From Ereboglobus sp. (GTDB lineage Bacteria > Verrucomicrobiota > Verrucomicrobiia > Opitutales > Opitutaceae), in the NCBI GenBank assembly GCA_029974595.1, contig JARKRC010000027.1, positions 1-64,000 of the forward strand: a stretch of DNA of 64,000 nt. The letters run 5' to 3'. The notes beneath the pieces were generated by a model. It had not been told where the DNA came from. It saw nothing but the letters and a program-made list of their open reading frames with translations, and made no database searches. The translations under genes and the position numbers were made by a program. Of the stretch, positions 52,101 through 60,695 are shown one piece after another (the stretch's first letter is position 1; each line of letters opens with the position of its first letter).

Positions 52101-54226
52101 CTATCGCCGTCGGCGCGGACCCGTTCATCACGCGGCACGGTGGCGCGTATTACTGGTGCCAGTCGGAAAACGATCTCGGCGTCGCCATCTGCAAGTCCGA
52201 CTCGCCCGCCTCACTCGGCGAGCGCCGCGTCGTCTGGCGCGCCCCTGGGACCGGCCCGCACTCGCGGCAAATATGGGCGCCCGAACTCCATTTCCTCGAC
52301 GGACGCTGGTATATCTACGCCGCCGCCTCCGACGGCGACAACGCCAGCCATCGCATGATCGTCCTCGAATCCGAGACCGACGATCCGCTCGGCGCCTACA
52401 CGTTCAAGGCCGAGCTTTACACCGGCGACGACATCGCGAAAAAAACCAACAATCGCTGGGCCATAGACGGCACCGTCCTCACGCATCGCAACAATCGCTA
52501 TTTCATCTGGTCGGGCTGGGAGGCCAGTTCTGGCGACGGCAGCCAATGGCTCTACGCCGCGCCCATGAGCAACCCGTGGACGATTTCCGGCAACCGCGTC
52601 CGTCTCTGCCGCAACGCCGCCCATCTCTGGGAGCGCGTCGGTGAAACCGGCGACGGCCTTGGCCTCAACGAAGGCCCGCAAGTCCTTCAGCACGGCGGCC
52701 GAACCTTCCTCATCTATTCCGCCAGCGGCTCCTGGCAACCCAGCTATAAACTCGGCCTCCTCGAACTCATCGGCGACGATCCCCTCAAACCCGGCGCGTG
52801 GCGGAAGCACCCGCAACCCGTTTTTTCCCCCACTGACAAAACCTTCGGTGTCGGCCACGGCTCGTTCACAACATCGCCTGACGGCACGCAATTCTGGCAT
52901 GTCTATCACGCCAAACGCGAACGCGCCAACGGGTGGGCGCGCGCCATCTTCGCGCAACCGTTCACGTGGACCGCGGACGGCTTCCCCGATTTCGGCGCGC
53001 CTGTCGCGCCCGGACAGCCGGTTGCCATGCCCTCCCAAAACACCGCCGCGGCGCGCGAGCCTGTCCGCAAGCCGACGGTGTCCCCCGCCTCCGCCGCCCC
53101 GCTTGCGCTCGTCTGGGACGCCGTCCCCTTCCAATCCTGCTTCGTCAACCACGGCGGCTACGGTCGCGTCAAGCGCCTCTCCAACGGCGAACTCGCCTTC
53201 ATCTACTCCACCGGCCCGGTCAAGGACACCGCCGTTTATATCCGCAAAAAGAAATCCGCCGCCGACCCCGACTGGGGCAAACCCGTCCGCGTCGCCACGC
53301 CCCCGAAACCCGCCTCGCCCGCCGAAAACCCCGACTACCGCTACGTCAACTCCGAGATGACCGAGCTTGCCGACGGACGCCTCTTCTACACGTGGAACGC
53401 CCGCCCCGTCATCCGCGACGGCCACCTCCCCTACAAAATCATGGGCGCGTTTTCCTCCGACGGCGGCGCGACGTGGAGCGAGGGCCGCGACCTCTACCTC
53501 GCCGGCGACACCTTTCGCACCGGCTGCTGGGAGCCGTTCCCCATCGAAATCCCCGCCGGCGGCCCGTTCTCCAGCGGCGAGTTGCAAGTCTGGTTTTCCG
53601 ACGAGTCCACCACACCCGACGGCGACCAAAACATCACCGTCCTCCGCTCCCGCGACAACGGCGTCACCTGGCTCAAACCCGCCGTCGCCTGCTACCGCAA
53701 AGGCTGGCGCGACGGAATGCCCATCCCCGTCCTCCTCCAAAATAACAAGGGCCTCGTCTTCTCCATCGAGGACAACCGCGGCCTGCACCACCGCTTCAAC
53801 CCCGCCATCATCCGCCCGCTTTTCGACGGCGAGTGGCGCGGCGTCGTTGATGCCGACAGCCCGCGCCGCTGGAGCGCCCTCGCCGCCCCGCCGACACCTC
53901 CCGACGCCTACCTCGGCGCCCCCTACCTCATCCAACTTGACACCGGCGAAACCGTCCTCTCCTGCCAGTCCACGGAAAACCGCAAACGCGACTCCAAAAA
54001 ACACCACCTCTACGCCAGCCTCCGCGTCTATGTCGGCGATTCCGACGCCCGCAACTTCGCCAACCCCACGACGCCCTTTCCCGACCTCCCGCCCGACGCG
54101 AACGCGCTGTGGAACTCCATTTGCCAGATTGACCACGACACCCTCGTCGCCGTCGCCGACATCAAGGGCCTCCCGAAAAACAACGGTCTCTACATCGCCA
54201 CTGCCAAAATCCGCCGCGCGCCGTGA
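49184..54226 (+). CDS. 1680-residue multimodular secreted glycan-degrading protein
   Basis: A signal peptide (about 1-38) is followed by four parts. Residues 40-795 are a beta-sandwich plus (alpha/alpha)-barrel-like module (ARPWPEMEWFVPGTIYGN, SFCDDMKSLMRAYERQ, FGDWLLTQQQPAGGFPRSW, HWPIGQSTVGMQLVATGHTGDD) that I cannot assign to a numbered family. Linker 1 is QPVRKPTVSP (797-806). About 815-965 is a carbohydrate-binding-like sandwich. About 968-1260 is GH43 with Asp979 (base), Asp1095 (in WAIDG) and Glu1163 (in NEGP). Linker 2 is EPVRKPTVSP (1292-1301). About 1305-1680 is a sialidase-like propeller with Asp boxes (SSDGGATW, SRDNGVTW). The first module has a stand-alone paralogue at 58265. The stacked specificities suggest attack on one branched glycan. 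Confidence 0.9.
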   Translation: MKMSFKFSMRAGFSFPPPALLAFLALVVVGVFDAAQAAAAASSSPLIVKATKNPSGTFGLAVLNVSADAALFQPGPMRVSLWNGAPAKGLGITSRGYAQLREISPGEWLGTGVIRGSDVERIGAAAPHNAVSFAFTDRWSVRGNVLRLRREVRVSGDAPGGFMSVIAFRIPGARPWPEMEWFVPGTIYGNFDHLRDNSFGAANYYKEGDYTVWIREDRLPAPMLATRLPNGASVAVLDSAPDSATNAADGLTLTMKPLASEDFRFGSIIAEERPHASGIGYAFPGSEGTLTYGPKGDLHKVSAPLLWRYRFSPLHDGFIHRYEVSFRLDRAADTNALVADHWRWAWETLKPQVNPQPVETLRGCMADVLLENVVEHDGVTGIRQVIASEANPKPASAVTKSVLGFTGYALGSAEMMLAEADRDPASPRSQAMQQAAEKIITTFLRLPVAPPVAEGFVLGGENNGALAADQNPMARPLTEKSPIYLRSFCDDMKSLMRAYERQKKAGRDHPEWLAWTRKFGDWLLTQQQPAGGFPRSWRALTGELFDSSPSGTFNAVPFFAQLHKITRHQPYLDAALRAGEFAWNSGHARARFTGGTIDNPDVIDKEAATISLEGYLALHAATRDNKWLDRARVAADIAETWMRIWNIPMPSDATQEQIHWPIGQSTVGMQLVATGHTGDDTYMAWDVESYARLSRETGNPHYMDVARILLHNTKAMVGRPGDNRGTRGPGWQQEHCWLDLPRGKGRHRAWLPWLPVSHLRGINDLIDYDAALYKQLSTATAAETAAAAERIAAAARQPVRKPTVSPSPAAEGAATSRRPSVSEWKYDRGPDPKTTGSLRVDGEKIILTGDFSKGGKRFVAASCPIKFPGATLATFKVRTDQKKLYVRLVDATGQRHQQEHTIPRGEVGEVTVPFLASLGKASWGGAEDDRLHLPLRSIEILVAAAVSGATGTAEVSDMVFIGKNAASGAFTNPIAVGADPFITRHGGAYYWCQSENDLGVAICKSDSPASLGERRVVWRAPGTGPHSRQIWAPELHFLDGRWYIYAAASDGDNASHRMIVLESETDDPLGAYTFKAELYTGDDIAKKTNNRWAIDGTVLTHRNNRYFIWSGWEASSGDGSQWLYAAPMSNPWTISGNRVRLCRNAAHLWERVGETGDGLGLNEGPQVLQHGGRTFLIYSASGSWQPSYKLGLLELIGDDPLKPGAWRKHPQPVFSPTDKTFGVGHGSFTTSPDGTQFWHVYHAKRERANGWARAIFAQPFTWTADGFPDFGAPVAPGQPVAMPSQNTAAAREPVRKPTVSPASAAPLALVWDAVPFQSCFVNHGGYGRVKRLSNGELAFIYSTGPVKDTAVYIRKKKSAADPDWGKPVRVATPPKPASPAENPDYRYVNSEMTELADGRLFYTWNARPVIRDGHLPYKIMGAFSSDGGATWSEGRDLYLAGDTFRTGCWEPFPIEIPAGGPFSSGELQVWFSDESTTPDGDQNITVLRSRDNGVTWLKPAVACYRKGWRDGMPIPVLLQNNKGLVFSIEDNRGLHHRFNPAIIRPLFDGEWRGVVDADSPRRWSALAAPPTPPDAYLGAPYLIQLDTGETVLSCQSTENRKRDSKKHHLYASLRVYVGDSDARNFANPTTPFPDLPPDANALWNSICQIDHDTLVAVADIKGLPKNNGLYIATAKIRRAP

Positions 54227-54360
54227 GCAAAACGTTTTTCCTTAATTCTACTTTGTTAAAATGAAGGCATGCCCGCGATTGTCAGCGCCATTTGCCACTC
54301 GTTGAATGAGGAATATCCCAGTTAACAAGTTTGTTCCTTTTGGATTGGACGCATACCATC

Positions 54361-54420
54361 ACAGAGAAATCACAAAGCAATCCGCTCTTTGATTTTCCTG
54401 CGTTCTTTGCGGTTAAATAA
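54361..54420. repeat. Intergenic phrase with TGCGTTCTTTGCGGTTAAAT wording
   Basis: In the 218-bp gap before the MFS gene, the plus strand reads CACAAAG..CTTTG then TGCGTTCTTTGCGGTTAAAT. AAATCACAAAG and CTTTGATTT can form a small imperfect hairpin. The sentence-like CTTTGCGGTTAAA motif is one I associate with recurrent intergenic repeats in diverse bacteria, from memory only. The rest of the gap shows nothing clear. Confidence 0.4.
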
Positions 54421-54444
54421 AAAACATCTCCTTCGTTCCCTTCT

Positions 54445-55737
54445 GTGAAAAATAACTCCCAAAAACAATCCGTGAAATCCGCACTTAAAAAAATTCCCTA
54501 CGCATGGGAGCTTATCGTCTGGCTCTGGCTTGCCTACTTCATGAATCAGGCCGACCGCCAGCTTTACAGCGTCGTCCAAAAACAGGTGCAGGAGGCGCTC
54601 GGACTGACTGACATTCAGGCTGGTTTGGTGAACACGATTCTGATCGCCGCGATGGCGGTGATGATGCCCATCGCGGGTTTCCTCGGCGACCGTTTCTCGC
54701 GCCGCCGCATCGTCCTCTGGAGCCTGCTCGGCTGGAGTGTGGCGACAATGCTGACAGGCTTCACCACGGGCCTGGTCTCGCTCATCGTCATCCGCAGTCT
54801 GGCGACCGCCGTGGGCGAGGCGTTTTTTGTTCCCGCCGCCACCGCGCTCATCGGCCAGTATCACGTCAAGACACGCGGACAGGCCCTCGCGATTTATCAG
54901 ACCGCGCAGTATTTTGGCGCGGTGTCCTGCGGATGGGCGGGCGGCTGGGTCGCGGGGAAATTTGGATGGGAGCACTCCTTCTGGATTTTCGGCGGCGCCG
55001 GCATCGTGCTCGTTGCATTGATGTGGCCCCGTTTGAAGGAGGCGCCCAAGGCGGCCGTCGCGGCTGTTCGCGAACCGATTAGCGCCGTTCTCGGGGCATT
55101 GGTCCGCACGCCGACCGCGCTGGTGCTGACGATCGCGCTGGGCTGCTCGACCTTTGTCAACATGGGCATCCTCTCGTGGATGCCGACCTATTTGCAACTG
55201 GCCCCGTTCAATCTCGCGCCCGCAAGCGCCGGGTTCTTCAGCATGTTTTATTATCAGCTCTTCTCTTTCGCTGGCGTGCTTCTCGGCGGACGCCTTTCGG
55301 ACAGGATTGTCGGAAATCGCCCCTCCTTCCGCATCGAGCTGTCCGGCCTCGCGCTTCTCCTCTGCGTGCCCACGATCTACCTCATGGGCGCGACGCACAG
55401 CCTTTGGCTTGTTTATGCGACGCTCGGGGCATTCGGATTCTTCCGCGGCCTCTACGACTCGAATATCTACGCCTCGCTCTTCGACGTCGTCGCGCCGCGC
55501 CATCACTCCTCGGCCACCGGGTTGATGGCCGGATTCTCCTTCGGCGTCGGTTCGCTTGCGCCGCTTTTCCTGGGCATGATCAAGCAATCCTACGCGCTCC
55601 ACACCGGCATCTCGCTGCTCGCGACCGTTTATATTGTCGGGAGTCTTGCGCTGCTCGTCACCGCGCGCGGCTTTTTCCCGAAGGATTTTGCCCGCAACCA
55701 AGGCCAGATCCTCCCGCCCGGAGGCCGGAAACAATAA
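54445..55737 (+). CDS. MFS transporter
   Basis: 430 residues with 12 hydrophobic segments. FMNQADRQLYSVVQKQVQEALGL in helix 1, the loop 2-3 motif GFLGDRFSRRRIVLW and RSLATAVGEAFFVPAATALI are major-facilitator signatures. The start is a GTG (54445, or 54472 in the same frame); no ATG is available before helix 1. It lies in the saccharide locus between the multimodular enzyme and the GH43 protein and probably imports the released sugar or sugar acid across the inner membrane. A small secreted-protein gene follows 17 bp later. Confidence 0.9.
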   Translation: MKNNSQKQSVKSALKKIPYAWELIVWLWLAYFMNQADRQLYSVVQKQVQEALGLTDIQAGLVNTILIAAMAVMMPIAGFLGDRFSRRRIVLWSLLGWSVATMLTGFTTGLVSLIVIRSLATAVGEAFFVPAATALIGQYHVKTRGQALAIYQTAQYFGAVSCGWAGGWVAGKFGWEHSFWIFGGAGIVLVALMWPRLKEAPKAAVAAVREPISAVLGALVRTPTALVLTIALGCSTFVNMGILSWMPTYLQLAPFNLAPASAGFFSMFYYQLFSFAGVLLGGRLSDRIVGNRPSFRIELSGLALLLCVPTIYLMGATHSLWLVYATLGAFGFFRGLYDSNIYASLFDVVAPRHHSSATGLMAGFSFGVGSLAPLFLGMIKQSYALHTGISLLATVYIVGSLALLVTARGFFPKDFARNQGQILPPGGRKQ

Positions 55738-55754
55738 CACAAACCAAAACCACC

Positions 55755-56201
55755 ATGAGAAAACTCATCCTCATCACAATCGTCGCCCTCTTCGCCGCCG
55801 TTCCCGCCACGGCCCAAAGCAACGCGCCCTACACCGAGGGCCCCGTCTGGGACATCATCCTCGTGCGCCTTAAGCACGGCATGCACGACGCCTACTTCAA
55901 AAGCATCTCCAAAACCTTCAAGGCGGTCATGGATGAGGCGAAAAAAGAGGGTGTCATCATGGACTATAAAATCCTCTACGGACAGGCATCGTCGCAGGAC
56001 GACTTCAATGTGATGTCGATGGTGCAGCTCAAAAACTACGCCGCCCTCGACACCTATCGTGAAAAGATCGATCCCATCGCGCGCAGGATCGAAGGCGACG
56101 CCAAGACGCAAACCGCCACCTTCTCCTCCCGTGTCGATATCCGCGAGATACTCGGCTACAAACTCATGCGCGAAATCACGCTGAAGAACAGCGACGAATG
56201 A
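55755..56201 (+). CDS. Small secreted protein of unknown function
   Basis: 148 residues with a clear signal peptide (about 1-21, cleaved after ATAQS). The mature part mixes helices and strands (GPVWDIILVRLKHGMHDAYF, KKEGVIMDYKILYGQASSQDDFNVMSMVQLKNYAALD), a layout compatible with a dimeric alpha/beta-barrel (ferredoxin-like) fold such as NIPSNAP or antibiotic-monooxygenase domains. This is a fold guess only. It is 17 bp after the MFS gene and 22 bp before the GH43 gene, so it belongs to the operon. Confidence 0.82.
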   Translation: MRKLILITIVALFAAVPATAQSNAPYTEGPVWDIILVRLKHGMHDAYFKSISKTFKAVMDEAKKEGVIMDYKILYGQASSQDDFNVMSMVQLKNYAALDTYREKIDPIARRIEGDAKTQTATFSSRVDIREILGYKLMREITLKNSDE

Positions 56202-56223
56202 CAACTCCTCGCGCCCTCCGGTC

Positions 56224-58248
56224 ATGAAAACCGTCCTCCGTCTCGTCCTGATTCCCACGCTGGTTTTCGTGGCCCGGCAAACCGCTTTCGCGTCGGCGCA
56301 GCCGTCGAACATCGCCTTCGTCGGCGGAACGGGCGGGACCGCCGGCGTCGATGCGTTTTCCGCCGCCTTTGCGCAGCTTCCCGACGGCGGCACCATCGTC
56401 TTGCGCGGACCGGTGCGGCTTGGCGAAAACTACGCCGCGCCCGCTCACGCCGCGCGCGTCATGATCACCAGCGTCCACGACGGGAAAGACTACCGTGCCG
56501 AGGGCGCGATGCTCGGCTTCGGCGAGACCTTTGTGCTCGGCGGACCGACGACGTTTGCCAGCATCACGCTTGCGGCCGATTCGAAAACGCCGGGCATTTT
56601 TTGCGAAGGGCATCCTGTCGTTTTCGACAACGGCGTCGAGTGCCGCGCAGCGAAGGATGGCAGGTTTCCGGCCATCACCGGCGCGGCGCGCGACAGTCGG
56701 CGTTCCGGCGCTGAAATCACGGTCGACAGCGGCGAGTGGCACACCCTGTCGGGCGGCGCGTCTGGAGGCAGTAGCGGCAATCTGAGCGTCACCATCAACG
56801 GCGGGCGTTTCAACGGCGTGGTTCTCGCCGCGGGCACGGGCCTCCACAAGGGCGACGCGACCCTGACGCTCAACGGCGGCATGTTTTTCGGAGGCGTCGC
56901 CATCCTCGGCAATTCCCCCAAGGCCGCATTTCGCGGCAGCGCGACCCTGACCATCAACAACGGTGTTTTCTTCAACGCCATCGCCGCCGCGCGCAACGCC
57001 TCGGCGGCATTTTCCGGCGATTACGCGCTCGCGATAAACGGCGGCGACTTCACCAGCGTCACCGATGTCAGCGGCACTCGCGACTTGCGTGGCGATGCGA
57101 CCTCGACGCTCACGGCGTTGCCCGGCCTGCTCGACAAGCGCAACGCCGGCACTCTCACCTTCACCAATCCCCTCATCCCGGGGGCCGATCCGTGGGTGTT
57201 TTTCCACGACGGTTTCTACTACGCCACCGCCACCGGCGGCACCCAGCTCGCCATTCGCAAGGCCGCCAATCTCCCCGACCTGCCGCGCGCCGAGACGGTG
57301 GTCATTTACAAGCCCGCCGCCGGAAAACCGTGGTCGCGCAACCTCTGGTCGCCGAAAATCTATCACTTCTCCGAGTCCGAGGTCGGCGCGGAAAACGCCG
57401 GCTGGTATCTCTATCTCTCCGCCAACGACGGCAGCGGGCGTCCCTCGCAGGGACAGCGGATGTTTGTCCTCCGCTCGCTCTCCGGCACTCCGCTTGGCCC
57501 CTACGGCTCGGCGACCGGCAAACACCAGCCGCATGTCGCGACGCGGGTGTCCGCCGCCGCGAAAGGCAGCACCTTCAACAAAAATTGGTGCGGCGGCGCG
57601 AAAATCCTCAAGCACGGCGGCAAACTCTACGCCATTTGGGTGAGCGAGGTCGGCGACGAGTTTTCCAAAAACACCGGCGACCGCTACCAAACCATCAACA
57701 TCGACCGCCTCATCAACCCTTGGACCATCGAGGGAAAAGGCGTGGTCATTAACCGTCCGACGCTCGCGTGGGAGAAACACGGCGCAGGCCCGGGCAAACG
57801 GGGCATGTATCCCGAGGTCGTCGAGGGTGGCACGCCGGTTCACGCCGCCGATGGCACGCTCTATCTGCTCTACGCCGGCAGCGGCTATTGGACGCCCCAT
57901 TACGCGATCGGCGTGATGAAGCTCACCGGCACCGATCCGATGAATCCGGCGCACTGGCAAAAAGCCACCCGGCCCATCTTCAAGGCATCCGATGAGGTCG
58001 TCGGCACGGGCAACGCCTGCTATGTGCCTTCCCCGTCCGGCAAATCAAACTGGGCCATCTATCACGCCTATGTCGGCACGAAGACGCGCGGCGTTCCCCG
58101 GCAGTTGTTCGCCGAGCCTTACATCGCCGATGACAAGGGAGTGAGCATTGGCGCGGGGCGTCCGCTGCCGCCCGGCACGCCCTTGAAAATCGAGGCCAAT
58201 CCGATACCGCTGCGTCAAAAAATCAGCGGCTTCACGACCGCGCCCTGA
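56224..58248 (+). CDS. Secreted protein with N-terminal beta-helix-like part and a GH43-like domain
   Basis: 674 residues with a signal peptide (about 1-26). Residues 30-300 are short glycine-rich repeats (LSVTINGGRFNGVVLAAG, ATLTLNGGMFFGGVAILG, ATLTINNGVFFNAIAAA) that suggest a right-handed beta-helix. From about 314 a GH43-type propeller starts: NPLIPGADPWVFF gives the base Asp322, and MYPEVVEG gives the likely acid Glu531. Where GH43 enzymes carry the pKa-modulating Asp (AIDG in the neighbour at 49184) this protein has WCGG (455-458), so it may be altered or inactive. It is the penultimate gene of the operon. Confidence 0.88.
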   Translation: MKTVLRLVLIPTLVFVARQTAFASAQPSNIAFVGGTGGTAGVDAFSAAFAQLPDGGTIVLRGPVRLGENYAAPAHAARVMITSVHDGKDYRAEGAMLGFGETFVLGGPTTFASITLAADSKTPGIFCEGHPVVFDNGVECRAAKDGRFPAITGAARDSRRSGAEITVDSGEWHTLSGGASGGSSGNLSVTINGGRFNGVVLAAGTGLHKGDATLTLNGGMFFGGVAILGNSPKAAFRGSATLTINNGVFFNAIAAARNASAAFSGDYALAINGGDFTSVTDVSGTRDLRGDATSTLTALPGLLDKRNAGTLTFTNPLIPGADPWVFFHDGFYYATATGGTQLAIRKAANLPDLPRAETVVIYKPAAGKPWSRNLWSPKIYHFSESEVGAENAGWYLYLSANDGSGRPSQGQRMFVLRSLSGTPLGPYGSATGKHQPHVATRVSAAAKGSTFNKNWCGGAKILKHGGKLYAIWVSEVGDEFSKNTGDRYQTINIDRLINPWTIEGKGVVINRPTLAWEKHGAGPGKRGMYPEVVEGGTPVHAADGTLYLLYAGSGYWTPHYAIGVMKLTGTDPMNPAHWQKATRPIFKASDEVVGTGNACYVPSPSGKSNWAIYHAYVGTKTRGVPRQLFAEPYIADDKGVSIGAGRPLPPGTPLKIEANPIPLRQKISGFTTAP

Positions 58249-58264
58249 CCCATCCGGCTTTTCC

Positions 58265-60610
58265 ATGAAAACAACCACCACGATAAAACCACGATCCGCC
58301 ATGAAACTCCCAGCCGCCATTTTCGCCATTCTTGCTTTCGCGCTCGCGTTGTCCGCGCAGCCCGCCGCCGCAGACGGCGCTTCGTCGGTCAGGCTCGCCG
58401 CCATCAAGAATTCGAACGGCACTTCCGGCATCTCCGCCCTCAATGTCTCCGCCGATGCCGCCCTCTTTCAACCCGAGCCGCTGCGCGTGTCGTTTTGGAA
58501 TGGCGCGTCCAAAAAAGGCCTCTCGCCCTTGCGTGGCGGCTACGCGCAATTGCGCGAAACCGCGCCCGGCGAATGGCTCGGCACCGGCAGGGTGCAGGGC
58601 AGCAAGGCCTCCACCGGCGCCAAGCCGCCGCACAACGCCGTCGAGTTCGACTTCACCGACCGCTGGACCGTCACAGGCGACACCGTCCGCCTCCGCCGCG
58701 AGGTGCGCGTTCACGGCAGCGCCCCCGGCGGCTTTAACAGCGTGATCATGATGCGCGTCGCCGGCGCGCGTCCGTGGCCTGAAATGGAATGGTTCGTCCC
58801 CGGGACGATTTACGGCAACTCCGACCATCTGCGCGACAATTCCTTCGGCGCGGCCAATTATTACAAGCCCGGCAACTACACCCTCTGGATCCGCGAGGAC
58901 CGGTTGCCCGCGCCGCTTCTTGCCACGCGCCTGCCCAACGGCGCCAGCGTCGCCGTGCTCAATTCCGCGCCCGACGGCACGACCAACTCCGCCGACGGAC
59001 TCAGCTTCACGCTCAAGCCGATTGCCAGCGCGGATTTCCGTTTCGGCTCCATCATCGCCGAGGAGCGTCCGAACGCCTCCGGCATCGGCTACGCCTTTCC
59101 CGGCTCCGAGGGCACGCTCACCTATGGCCCCAAGGGACAGGCCCACGCAACCTCCGCCGTCCAGCTCTGGCGCTACCGTTTCAGCCCGCTCAAAGACGGC
59201 TTCGTCCACAACTACGAGGTCACATTCCGTCTCACGACCACGCGCGACACCAACGATCTCATCGCCTCCAACTGGCGCTGGGCCTGGCAGACGCTCAAGC
59301 CGCAAGTCAGCCCGCAGCCCCTTGAAGTCCTTCGTCGCTGCTTAGTGGACGTATTGATGGAAAACTACGTCGAAAAAGACGATCGCGCCGGGCTGCGCTT
59401 TGTCGTCGCGTCCGAGGCCAATCCCAAAAAGCCCTCGACCGACGAGACAAAACTCATCCTCGGATTCCTCGGCTACAACATCGGCGCGGCGGAAATGATG
59501 CTCGTCGAGGCCGACCGCGACCCCGCCTCGCCGCGCGCGAAAACCCTGCGCGAATCCGCCCAAAAAATCATCGCCACCTTCCTGCGCCTTCCCGTCGATC
59601 CGCCCGTCGCCGAGGGCTATATCCTCTCGTCCGGCGACTATGCCGTTTCCGAGCTTGCCGCCACAAAAACGGTCACCGAGGAAAACTCGATTTATCTCCG
59701 CAGCTTTTGCGACGACATGAAATCGCTCATGCGCGTCTATGAACGCGAGCAGCGCGCCGGCAGGCAGCACCCCGAATGGCTGGCTTGGGTTCGAAAGTTC
59801 GGCGACTGGCTTCTCCTGCAGGAGCAACCCGGCGGCGGCTTCCCGCGCTCCTGGCGCGCCCTCACCGGCAAGCTCTTCGACGGCTCGCCGACCGGCACGT
59901 TCAACGCCATTCCTTACTACGCGCAGCTCTACCGGCTGACCAAGCACCAGCCTTACCTGGACGCCGCCCTTCGCGCCGGCGAGTTCGCATGGAAGTCCGG
60001 ACATGACCGCGGACGCTTCACCGGCGGCACCAGCGACAATCCCGACGTGATCGACAAGGAGGCCGCCACCATCGCGCTCGAAGGCTATCTCGCCCTGCAC
60101 GCCATTACTCAGGACAAAAAGTGGCTCGAACGCGCCCGCACCGCCGCCACCGTCGCCGAAACGTGGATGCGCATCTGGAACATCCCCATGCCCTCCGACG
60201 CCACGCAGGACAAAATCCACTGGCCCATCGGCCAATCCACCGTCGGGATGCAGCTCGTCGCCACCGGACACACCGGCGATGACGCCTACATGGCTTGGGA
60301 CGTTGAGAGCTACGCGCGCCTTTCCCGTGAAACCAACGACCCGCACTATATGGATGTCGCCCGCATTCTCCTCCACAACACCAAGGCGATGGTTGGCCGT
60401 CCCAGCGATTTGCGCGGCACGCGCGGTCCCGGCTGGCAGCAGGAACACTGCTGGCTCGATCTCCCGCGCGGAAAAGGCCGCCACCGCGCCTGGCTCCCTT
60501 GGGTGACGGTCAGCCACCTGCGCGGCATCAACGACCTTGTTGATTACGACGCCGCCCTCTACAACCAACTCGCCGGCGAAAGCGCGCCGGAAGTGAAAAA
60601 GCAAAAGTAA
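58265..60610 (+). CDS. Secreted paralogue of the first module of the large enzyme
   Basis: 781 residues (769 if the Met at 58301, MKLPAAIFAILAFALALSAQ, is the start; that one begins the signal peptide directly). It matches residues 40-790 of the protein at 49184 throughout, for example MEWFVPGTIYGN, NASGIGYAFPGSEGTLTYGP, FCDDMKSLMRVYE and HWPIGQSTVGMQLVATGHTG, with close DNA similarity, so the two arose by duplication. It stops where linker 1 begins in the larger protein. Family and substrate are unassigned; an (alpha/alpha)-barrel glycosidase, lyase or epimerase is possible. Confidence 0.88.
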   Translation: MKTTTTIKPRSAMKLPAAIFAILAFALALSAQPAAADGASSVRLAAIKNSNGTSGISALNVSADAALFQPEPLRVSFWNGASKKGLSPLRGGYAQLRETAPGEWLGTGRVQGSKASTGAKPPHNAVEFDFTDRWTVTGDTVRLRREVRVHGSAPGGFNSVIMMRVAGARPWPEMEWFVPGTIYGNSDHLRDNSFGAANYYKPGNYTLWIREDRLPAPLLATRLPNGASVAVLNSAPDGTTNSADGLSFTLKPIASADFRFGSIIAEERPNASGIGYAFPGSEGTLTYGPKGQAHATSAVQLWRYRFSPLKDGFVHNYEVTFRLTTTRDTNDLIASNWRWAWQTLKPQVSPQPLEVLRRCLVDVLMENYVEKDDRAGLRFVVASEANPKKPSTDETKLILGFLGYNIGAAEMMLVEADRDPASPRAKTLRESAQKIIATFLRLPVDPPVAEGYILSSGDYAVSELAATKTVTEENSIYLRSFCDDMKSLMRVYEREQRAGRQHPEWLAWVRKFGDWLLLQEQPGGGFPRSWRALTGKLFDGSPTGTFNAIPYYAQLYRLTKHQPYLDAALRAGEFAWKSGHDRGRFTGGTSDNPDVIDKEAATIALEGYLALHAITQDKKWLERARTAATVAETWMRIWNIPMPSDATQDKIHWPIGQSTVGMQLVATGHTGDDAYMAWDVESYARLSRETNDPHYMDVARILLHNTKAMVGRPSDLRGTRGPGWQQEHCWLDLPRGKGRHRAWLPWVTVSHLRGINDLVDYDAALYNQLAGESAPEVKKQK

Positions 60611-60695
60611 ACCAATCAGCGCATCGTCACCTTCGCCGCCCTGCGCGAACAAGCAGACTTGGCAGTCCGCCGCGCGGCGTTACACATGCCGGGTG

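Noticed and set aside
52211-54136. Minus-strand frame of 641 codons opposite the multimodular enzyme
   Set aside because: Antisense shadow without domain features.
53090-54226. Calling the C-terminal module of the large enzyme a true sialidase
   Set aside because: Asp-box repeats are visible, but the arginine-containing FRIP-type motif and the full catalytic set of GH33 are not clear, so only sialidase-like is supported.
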